From the NCBI GenBank assembly GCA_024516035.1, contig CM044957.1:22608570-22672569 (forward strand): DNA of 64,000 bases, in the 5' to 3' direction. The notes under the pieces were generated by a model. The model made no database searches, had not been told where the DNA came from, and was given only the letters and a program-made list of their open reading frames with translations. The translations under genes were made by a program, and so were the position numbers. Below are positions 55,303 to 64,000 of the stretch, piece after piece. The DNA is from Bactericera cockerelli (lineage: Eukaryota > Arthropoda > Insecta > Hemiptera > Triozidae). Position 1 is the first letter of the stretch; the number at the start of each line of letters is the position of its first letter.

Positions 55303-55890
55303 CAGGGTGTCCTCCCAAAGTTCGAAATTACTCGGCCCCTGATACAGTTTTTGAAAAGAAAAAAAATCCAGGCTACATGTCTTATTCATGCGCTTCTAGT
55401 CATGATTTTTTTTAATACAGGATGGTTTAAAAGTAAAAAAAATAGGTGCCAACTTTCGATTTTTTAATAGATCAGAAAGATTTTTTTTGTTGTTGATAAT
55501 TTTACTTTAAAATTCTTTCTGAGTACTTTTTACTACTAAAATTTTACATACAGGGTGGTTATTTTTACCAATTTTTTTCTAAATCTCGAATAACTCGATT
55601 TTGATTAATTTTTTCGATAACCTGTACATAATGTTTGTATGATGAAAACACGTACTTTCATTTATCAACAAAAAATACTATGCACGGTAGTTATGACATT
55701 TTTTTTTATAAGTTTTGTTAAAAAATTATTATGTATTCTTATTTTTTACCTAAAGTGTTTGTAATACCCTGTATGTAAGAGACGTAATTTTTCACGGAAA
55801 TACTAAATATGCAAGAAAAACTTGGAAGTTTAGCGGAATAAAAAAGTTGTGGTCTTTTAACTAAAAATGCCGCATGGACCACCCTGTAGA
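55303..55890. repeat. CAGGGTG-ended repeat patchwork
   Basis: It starts TACAGGGTGTCCTCCCAAAG, contains TACAGGGTGGTT near 55551 and ends ACCACCCTGTAGAT near 55878. The module ATTACTCGGCCCCTGAT is shared, inverted, with 17765-17785. No coding capacity. Confidence 0.6.
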
Positions 55891-57312
55891 TATTTTCTTA
55901 AACCATCATGTAGGTACAATCTGGTACATACTTGTAATTCTCTTAAATTCACGGAAAAGTTTAAATATGTAATAAAAACACGAATTCACTAAGTCATTTT
56001 AATTTGGTGTGTAAACTTAATGAATTTACCAATTGAAAGGTGTATGTATTCTGTCAGTTCCATTTGCACAGCCGAATCCGGTAAACGATAGCAAAAAATC
56101 GTGAGAATCGTGAAAATAATAGCCGGACCGACCAGTGCGGCATGATTGTGTTTAATATTGATAGACGGTAGCCAGGTCACAGACAGATGGCAGATAGAGG
56201 CGAAAAATGAATGAGAATGAGAATGGAGATCGACAGGCAATGAAGAGAACAGTACAAGTGTCGCGATCTGTTGCAAAATTGATGAAGTTCTACTTGGATA
56301 GGAAACTCGGAGAGAATAGTTTTGTCTTCTACGTAGCTGACTCGGGCAGAATATTTTTTTATTATTTAATAATCGATTATACTACGTACTTTTATTAACA
56401 GTTATATTACAGTAATGCATTGCTAGATGCGGGCAAATTTTTAAGGGTATTTGAAAAAAAAATCATCGAGCTTTTACATTTCCGCAAGATAAAGTAATAC
56501 AAGATATACAGTAGAGACCAGAGAAGTGATAGGAATATGGATCCTGAGGAAATAATATTATGAAGAAGATAGACCAGGATTTAGAAAAGCGTCTGCATTA
56601 TGAACGGACCTTACAGATTTACAGCATGGGCTCACTATAGGAGGATTTGTGATTTTCAATTTTATTTCTAGATAAATATCATTAACAAAGTGGATAACAT
56701 GTGGAGCGGATATTTTGTTATATGTTTGTAATGTCTGAACTCTGACTTCAGGAGTATTTTTTTTTTTTTTTTTTTTTTATCTTTTCTTCAGACAGGATCA
56801 CTCCTTGACAATGAGCTGCGTCATTAAGGAAGGAGCTAGTTTCAAACTGGAACCTCAATGGACCAGTCAATAAATAGAGATCACATCATCCTGGTGGCTA
56901 GCAAAAGGTGGAATAACTCTGATTTTAGAATTCTGGTTAGGACCGATGCCGATGTCAGGAGACAAAGATTGAAAATTCCCATAGAGTGGGTAACATTGCA
57001 GAGCTTTCATAATGACTCGATTTAATATCTATGAAACTAGATTTCTAGAATCTAGATGAAAACCCTTGGTTCCAGTCCCAGTTCCCAGTCGACACGGGGC
57101 TTTAAGATTTGCCACAATGTAAAATAACTGAATATTTCCAACAGGAAACTTCTTACTAGCAACAAAAAATGTCTCCACAGGTCACAGGTCCTAGTTCAGT
57201 TGGTGTAACATGCAGGGGTAAGGTGCTAGTCTGGTAGCCCCCCAACTCAATGCATGAATGTTTTGACAGAATAATAATGGCACCAAAACAACTGCTGGAC
57301 TAAGGGACTCTG
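55891..57312. other. no recognised gene
   Basis: AT-rich with a poly-T run at about 56758-56780. Nothing else recognised. Confidence 0.35.
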
Positions 57313-59312
57313 AGGTGCTATTCCCCCTACACGCCTCGCTGCTATTCCCCTACACGCCTCGGCCTCGCTGCTATTCCCCCTACACGCCTCGCTGCTATTC
57401 CCCTTACACGCCTCGCTGCTATTCCCCCTACACGCCTCGCTGCTATTCCCCCTACACGCCTCGCTGCTATTCCCCCTACACGCCTCGCTGCTATTCCCCC
57501 TACACGCCTCGGCCTCGCTGCTATTCCCCCTACACGCCTCGCTGCTATTCCCCCTACACGCCTCGCTGCTATTCCCCCTACACGCCTCGCTGCTATTTCC
57601 CCTACACGCCTCGCTGCTATTCCCCCTACACGCCTCGCTGCTATTCCCCCTACACGCCTCGCTGCTATTCCCCCTACACGCCTCGCTGCTATTCCCCCTA
57701 CACGCCTCGCTGCTATTCCCCCTACACGCCTCGGCCTCGCTGCTATTCCCCCTACACGCCTCGCTGCTATTCCCCCTACACGCCTCGCTGCTATTCCCCC
57801 TACACGCCTCGCTGCTATTCCCCCTACACGCCTCGGCCTCGCTGCTATTCCCCTACACGCCTCGCTGCTATTCCCCCTACACGCCTCGGCCTCGCTGCTA
57901 TTCCCCCTACACGCCTCGGCCTCGCTGCTATTCCCCCTACACGCCTCGCTGCTATTCCCCCTACACGCCTCGCTGCTATTCCCCCTACACGCCTCGGCCT
58001 CGCTGCTATTCCCCCTACACGCCTCGGCCTCGCTGCTATTCCCCCTACACGTCTCGGCCTCGCTGCTATTCCCCCTACACGCCTCGGCCTCGCTGCTATT
58101 CCCCCTACACGCCTCGCTGCTATTCCCCCTACACGCCTCGCTGCTATTCCTCCTACACGCCTCGGCCTCGCTGCTATTCCCCCTACACGCCTCGGCCTCG
58201 CTGCTATTCCCCCTACACGCCTCGCTGCTATTCCCCCTACACGCCTCGCTGCTATTCCTCCTACACGCCTCGGCCTCGCTGCTATTCCCCCTACACGCCT
58301 CGGCCTCGCTGCTATTCCCCCTACACGCCTCGCTGCTATTCCCCTTACACGCCTCGCTGCTATTCCCCCTACACGCCTCGCTGCTATTCCCCCTACACGC
58401 CTCGCTGCTATTCCCCCTACACGCCTCGCTGCTATTCCCCCTACACGCCTCGGCCTCGCTGCTATTCCCCCTACACGCCTCGGCCTCGCTGCTATTCCCC
58501 CTACACGCCTCGCTGCTATTCCCCCTACACGCCTCGCTGCTATTCCCCCTACACGCCTCGGCCTCGCTGCTATTCCCCCTACACGCCTCGGCCTCGCTGC
58601 TATTCCCCCTACACGCCTCGCTGCTATTCCCCCTACACGCCTCGCTGCTATTCCTCCTACACGCCTCGGCCTCGCTGCTATTCCCCCTACACGCCTCGGC
58701 CTCGCTGCTATTCCCCCTACACGCCTCGCTGCTATTCCCCCTACACGCCTCGCTGCTATTCCTCCTACACGCCTCGGCCTCGCTGCTATTCCCCCTACAC
58801 GCCTCGGCCTCGCTGCTATTCCCCCTACACGCCTCGCTGCTATTCCCCCTACACGCCTCGCTGCTATTCCCCCTACACGCCTCGCTGCTATTCCCCCTAC
58901 ACGCCTCGCTGCTATTCCCCCTACACGCGTCGCTGCTATTCCCCCTACACGTCTCGCTGCTATTCCCCCTACACGCCTCGCTGCTATTCCCCCTACACGC
59001 CTCGCTGCTATTCCCCCTACACGCGTCGCTGCTATTCCCCCTACACGTCTCGCTGCTATTCCCCCTACACGCCTCGCTGCTATTCCCCCTACACGCCTCG
59101 CTGCTATTCCCCCTACACGCCTCGCTGCTATTCCCCCTAGACGCCTCGCTGCTATTCCCCCTACACGCCTCGCTGCTATGTCTGCAGGCGCGTCGGACGC
59201 TACGACTGGACCCAGGACGCTAAGCTTGCGTCTCGCAACGCATTGAAAATACATTAAAGAAGTGTTCTGCGACTTTGACGCAGCTGTGAGACGCGTAGGG
59301 GGAATAGCACCT
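57313..59312. mobile_element. 2.0-kb inverted-repeat element mostly filled by a minisatellite
   Basis: The left end AGGTGCTATTCCCCCTACAC and right end GCGTAGGGGGAATAGCACCT are inverted. The right 130 bases (59180-59312) are non-repetitive (GTCGGACGCTACGACTGGAC and following). No target duplication of obvious length was found, so the superfamily is open. Confidence 0.75.
57330..59178. repeat. 24/30-bp minisatellite, about 70 units
   Basis: The unit is CTCGCTGCTATTCCCC then CTACACGC (24 bases); a 30-base variant has an extra GGCCTC. Because both lengths are multiples of three, long stop-free frames exist on both strands (about 640 codons +, about 470 codons -). These encode repeats such as LAAIPPTR and GGIAARRV. 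I do not treat them as genes. Local identity is very high, with scattered single changes (GCGTCG, GTCTCG, TCCTCC). Confidence 0.96.
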
Positions 59313-60587
59313 TCACTTGTAATTGGTCTCCAGGCAGCATAAATGACTATCTATTATTCTTATTATTTAATTACTATCATTCCAATCGGTCATTTCAGGA
59401 ACTATAATATTATGTTAGATAAATAGATAATCATGCTAGCCTTCACGGACATAGACGTTCCGTGGTCCCAGACGAAGAAGAATTGTTACGTGTTTTGTAT
59501 CTTTTGTAATGCTGTAAGTTGTGATGTAATAACACAAGCAAATTGAATAGTAATATTACATACGATGATGGCTTGATTTTAATATTGAAATTTTCAAATA
59601 AATGTTGAAAAACATGACGATTACGTAATATTGTGTAAGAATATCATAAAATTTCGAAAAAATTATCTGTAATACTTTCTATGACTTAAAGGTAATAATA
59701 GAAAGAAAAAATATGAGGGAGACCGAAGACAGATAAGGGGAAATAATGTTATCAGGTTACCACCCTACGATAACGAAAATAGATAAGAATATTTTGATAA
59801 GATAATCTTTTGTCTGCAATGAATACTGGGGGACCATGTCTACGTTATGAATAATTGTGACGCAAATAATTATAGAAATCCACTGGTCAAGTGCAATTCC
59901 TTCACTGCCAAGCTCTGGACCGTTCAAAAAAGTTACTATAGAACTGAAATGTTACTAAATGTTGGATTTTGATATCAAGATATATAGCTGTTGATAGGCC
60001 CAATGGCATATTTATCAAGATTTGAAACGACATGGTTTGGAATCATGGGGACGCTTAACTAAACACATAAACAGACTACGATCTCATAGTTATAGAAATC
60101 TCCTAAATGAACCAAATAAAACACCTTCCTAGCCGCTCGCTCAATGTAATCAACTAATGAGCAGAGTAGCACCACACTGTACTGTACATTCATTCCTCTA
60201 TCAATCTGTACGGACACATGGATTACAAATGGGCGCATTATATTATTATTCATTCCTTTTGTATTTATTTTATTATTCACTTGGCATTGATTCAGGGACA
60301 AATTGAAAACTATTACCGACGCGACGCTCATCCACTGCCTGGCTACCGGCTGTACACTAGCGCTGCTTTAAAAGTGAGGCAAATTGGCGAAACGATTCCA
60401 CCATGACGTAGTTTGCATCCGTGTCACATGTTCAATTGAGCATCCTCAACCCAGCTGTCATAATACTTATCTTCACTATACTGAACATTAATCTCTCTCA
60501 TTTGCCAACGACAGTTCTGCTTTGGATGGGGCGAGAGCTAAATCTGAATTCTCCGGCCAGGTGGTTATTGCGCTTCAAATATTCTAT
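59313..60587. other. no recognised gene
   Basis: AT-rich. A 90-codon - strand frame (60059-60331) has no recognisable features. Confidence 0.35.
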
Positions 60588-60965
60588 ACTAGCGGGTTAC
60601 ACTCGCCGCTTCGCCAGCCCATCAGCATCAGACACACACACCAACACAAAACACACACACACACCACACACACAAACACACCACACGATACACAAAAAAT
60701 TGAAAAAAGTGAGCCCATCATACACAATTACACAAACACCACACACTCACACAACACACAAAAAATTGAAAAAAGTGAGAAAACAATTGTCACCCATCCA
60801 TATTTTGTGCATACCCGGCGTAGCTCAATAACGGCTCATCAGAATTTTGTGATCGATATGTCAAATGAAAGCTCAGACACTTTCCTAAAACTTTCTCACT
60901 TTGAGTTGATAGGTTGTCACTTCAAATTTCGAGAAAAAATGTCGTTCAGGTCAAAAACCGTATAA
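60588..60965 (+). repeat. family H repeat with hairpin end and CA-rich microsatellite
   Basis: TACTAGCGGGTTACACTCGC then CGCTTCGCCAGCCC, a CA-rich stretch with an internal duplicate of CACAAAAAATTGAAAAAAGT, then ACCCGGCGTAGCTCAATAAC and ATGTCAAATGAAAGCTCAGA. It is the most complete copy in the window. Confidence 0.8.
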
Positions 60966-61062
60966 ATAAAAAAATGTGTCGCCCATCAAATCTTTTTCAC
61001 TCGCGGCTGGCGCCCCAGTTGGAATATAATAAAATCCTTTCTTATCGCACATCAACAGTATA

Positions 61063-61235
61063 CAGGATGTCCCGGGTACAAATGCATATATTTTGAGGTT
61101 AGGTTCAGCCCACCGTGGACTAGCATAATATAAGCGAAAGTTGCAGTGGGACATTTTGCTTCATTAAGGATATGGCCAAATGCCTGTTTTTCCCACAGGT
61201 CTAGAGGTCACTTGGATCGATGCACGTTTTTAAAT
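61063..61235 (+). repeat. dispersed repeat (family P), first copy
   Basis: Starts ACAGGATGTCCCGGGTACAA and includes AGGTTCAGCCCACCGTGGAC, AAAGTTGCAGTGGGACATTT and AGGTCACTTGGATCGATGCA. A second copy begins at 63836. Confidence 0.85.
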
Positions 61236-61679
61236 AAATGATAGCCAGTTTTGACTTCATGTATGGATAGTCATGCATATTTCCCTTCAAATGCAGTTGG
61301 TTGCACCAAAAAATATTGAAAGACCAGAGAGATATTTAATCATAAATTCAATTTTTTTTTCGTCGAAAATTCGTTTTTTCCTTTTTTTCCTTTCGTGAAT
61401 TCAGAGTACCATTCGTGAATTGGAATTCAGCGTATCAGTGATAGTTCAAAAAATACCCTTTGCCATGTTGTTTCAATAAATTCTAAGTTCTTTCAGACCC
61501 GTGAAGGAACGTATGAGATACGCCTTATTAAACGGCACCAGAAAGAGAGAAACACATCGTAAAAAAATTGAATGTCTTTGTGTCAACTGCAAGTTATAAA
61601 TGGAAAATTTTCTGAGTAGGTACAAATAGTTCAACTAACCAACTATATCAATCAAATCCAATAGTTAAATTAACAAGGC

Positions 61680-61745
61680 GATCGATTTGTTCGGTGGAAG
61701 AGAAAGGCACAAGCTTTAACCTCCCTTCGCTACATAATATAAGAC
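61680..61745 (+). repeat. dispersed repeat copy (partner of 20700-20800)
   Basis: CGATCGATTTGTTCGGTGGA then AGAGAAAGGCACAAGCTTTA is the reverse complement of the copy in COG3 intron 12. Confidence 0.75.
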
Positions 61746-61904
61746 TTTTTCATACGAAAGACCACTAAACTATGTTACATGCAACTGAAATGTGTGAAGT
61801 AAAAAATAAAAATAAGACAGTAAAAAGAATGGTAGCGTTTCTTTTTGCTCTATAGCAATTATTGCTCCGAATATTAATTATGTAAAAATTGCTCTTAATA
61901 AAAA

Positions 61905-62345
61905 TGTGAGTGTGTCGGCGAACAAGATATCTCAAGAACGGTAAGAGCTAGAAGCTTGAAATTTGGTAAGTAGACTTCAATTATGGAGAGGGCGCGACAT
62001 GAAACGATGAAATCGGTGCCACCAGTTGCGCGTTTGAAGGTTCTTACAATAAAAAAATAAAAAAGGGGTTTATTCTGATCATTTTTTGTGTGTTCATAAC
62101 TTGAACTTTTGGGAACCCGGCCCCATTATACCGGTATTTTGGGGGGGACCCGCTTGGACTAGCTCTTTTTTTTTCTTCCTAGATGGGGGTTGTGACATAT
62201 CCAATCCAATGATTTTGAAGTGTAGAAACGAATTTTACATTGATTTTTAGAAAGTTAAAGCCCGCCACTGTCACTAGTGGCGGGTTTTAACTTATTTCCG
62301 AGTGATAAAGAAAGTCGTGTGGTGTCGCTACAGTTTATTTATGAA
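61905..62345 (+). repeat. dispersed repeat family K copy
   Basis: Same ordered modules as 23540-24005: AAGATATCTCAAGAACGGTA, AACCCGGCCCCATTATACCG, CCAATCCAATGATTTTGAAG and a terminal GTGTGGTGTC. It also contains a small hairpin CCCGCCACTGTCACTAGTGG. Confidence 0.75.
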
Positions 62346-63835
62346 TAGGACCTAAGGTACTAATTCAAATAGATGATGAGTTCCCGCTTCTTGAACCGCA
62401 GACGTTGTGAAGGACACCACTGACATTTCATCTTTCTTTTACAAAAATTACAAAGCACAACGGAATATTATCCTAATAATACTTAAAGCAAAATCCTTGA
62501 CCTTGGTTCACAAAACTCGCCATCACAAACATATGTAGGAAACATGTCGTGCCTGTATGTTGATGTGTTCAATTGGGCAGGAGGTCGTATAGATTATACT
62601 AGAGGCATTTTTATGATGTCCCGAAGTACATTACACAGGATAAATATACTTGTCAACTTGTTCATATTGTGACGGGAAGCTGATCCACTCCCACCCACAC
62701 AAGGAGCAAGTGTGCTTCTGCTTATCTAGTATTTAGGACTTCTATGTGACTGGGGGTGTCAGTGCAGAGTTTCTTTCAACTTCGAGGATTTTATACAGTT
62801 GAATACATTACTAACGATTGGGCGTTACAAGCTACACACTACATTAACTAATCATAATAATTTTGTGTTGTATTTAACTTCAGACTTGCATACCTCTGCA
62901 AAAAATACACTTAATAAATTTATATCAGGAGAATTTATCCAATAATACAGTCAAACCTGAATAAACTAGAAGAAAATGTCATGATAGAAATTTCCTGATT
63001 GAAAGAAAACTTTGCTTAGTCTTGATTTTCCAGAAAAACGGGAAATAAAGGTATGAGATATGAGCATGAAATCGACAGTTGGACAAGCAACCTCCCTTGT
63101 AATGAGTGCAAAAGGAGAAAACAGTGCTTCTAGGGTTACAATATTGATATTAAATTACAAGAGAAAAGTCATTGGAATATTGTAGAGTCTAGACTTTTTG
63201 TAAGGGAGATGACACACAAGGGTAAAAACTGGTACTTAGTACTACAAGGTACTTAGTGGAGATGACACACAAGGCAGTCGTTTAACAACGCCATAAAAAG
63301 TAAGTCCGTGTCTTGGGGATTTTAAATGAAAGGGCGGAAATGCGAGCGCACATGACAAGGACTCTTGACCAACTTTCAGAAGGTGAATATGGAAAATCAT
63401 TCATTAATGCAGCAAAATTGATATTTTGAATTATTACTTCCGAGAAATTTCTAATAGGTATTAGAAATCAGAAGTATTGAAATAAGATTAGAAATCAGAA
63501 GTGTTCGTTTTTTTTTTTTAATAGATGGGTACATAAGTACAAAAAGAACATCTTAGAAAAAAATTATGAAGAGTGTTCGATTGCCAAAAGTTTTTACCCA
63601 AGGCTTTCCATTTGTATTAGGCTTCCCACGAGATGCAAAACAACATACAACATATTTATTAAATAGATTCCCAGAATTAGAGCAAACTCGTATGATTCTA
63701 CACATTTGAATAACAGTCATATAGGATCCATATCATTCTTCTATCACCCAAGGTTTGTCATCTCAAATTTCAACCACAGCACATATTTTTATATTTATCA
63801 GCCTTGTGATTCTGACTATTTGTGTTTATTGCTAT
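62346..63835. other. no recognised gene
   Basis: AT-rich, no supported feature. Confidence 0.35.
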
Positions 63836-64000
63836 ACAGGGTGTCCCGGATACAGATGCATATACTTTCAGGGTAGGTTCAGCCCACCATGGACTATCAT
63901 ATAAGCAAAAGTTGCAGTGGGGCATTTTGCTTCGTTAAAGAGTTATGGCAAATCCCTGTTTTTCCCACAGGTCTAGAGGTCACTTGGATCGATGCACGTT
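63836..64000 (+). repeat. dispersed repeat family P, second copy, cut by the window end
   Basis: TACAGGGTGTCCCGGATACA through AGGTCACTTGGATCGATGCA, about 165 bases, parallel to 61063-61230. Confidence 0.85.

Noticed and set aside
55303..55890. A single clean transposon between CAGGGTG ends
   Set aside because: Several CAGGGTG-type ends occur in the interval and the outer ends do not match well enough to define one element.
57315..59254. Large + and - strand ORFs of 643 and 469 codons as protein genes
   Set aside because: They are produced by a 24/30-bp tandem repeat whose length is a multiple of three. There is no domain, no splice context, and both strands are open at once.
60421..60965. 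His/Thr-rich ORFs of 136 and 147 codons
   Set aside because: They are translations of a CA-rich microsatellite inside a family H repeat.

Overview
The window looks like nuclear DNA from an insect. It is AT-rich, with short exons, GT-AG introns of up to about 8 kb, and dense DNA transposons, SINEs and retroelement remnants. The repeat style (hairpin-ended dispersed repeats, mariner fold-backs, many 'CAGGGTG'-ended elements) suggests a hemipteran. That order-level guess is weak; the insect call is firm. No bacterial operons, ribosome binding sites or CRISPR arrays were seen.

Two genes can be supported, placed tail to tail. (1) COG3, conserved oligomeric Golgi complex subunit 3, lies on the + strand from 4475 to 24220 in 14 coding exons. 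All 13 introns have GT-AG ends and compatible phases. The joined frame is 2364 nt, encodes 787 residues, and shows no internal stop. (2) On the - strand are the last two coding exons of a TSC22-domain leucine-zipper gene (bunched/TSC22D family): a 52-nt exon at 36257-36308 and the terminal exon at 27738-27911. Its 5' exon or exons were not found and may lie beyond 36.3 kb or outside the window.

Layout. 1-4.4 kb: intergenic repeats (a palindromic element, a tRNA/5S-like SINE, a broken mariner-type transposase, a retroelement C-terminal fragment). 4.4-24.2 kb: COG3, with introns holding a 1.56-kb inverted-repeat transposon, a Ty3/gypsy remnant, two adjoining DNA elements, a mariner 3' end, a SINE, a 740-bp palindrome and exon-edge minisatellites. 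24.2-27.7 kb: intergenic. 27.7-36.3 kb: TSC22-family gene and its 8.3-kb intron with nested elements, including a 248-bp MITE with a near-perfect 9-bp target duplication. 36.3-57.3 kb: repeat-rich DNA with an inverted SINE pair, a 2.26-kb mariner-type fold-back element and one unidentified exon-like ORF. 57.3-59.3 kb: an inverted-repeat element dominated by a 24/30-bp minisatellite that copies its own terminus. 59.3-64 kb: dispersed repeats.

The most notable pattern is in COG3. Three exon ends (exons 8, 12 and 14) have been copied in tandem into the following sequence. The copies carry extra 5' splice sites (15 in total after exon 8, 2 after exon 12) or the stop-codon segment (15 occurrences after exon 14). 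I did no alignment or database search. All family assignments rest on reading the sequence against remembered family features.
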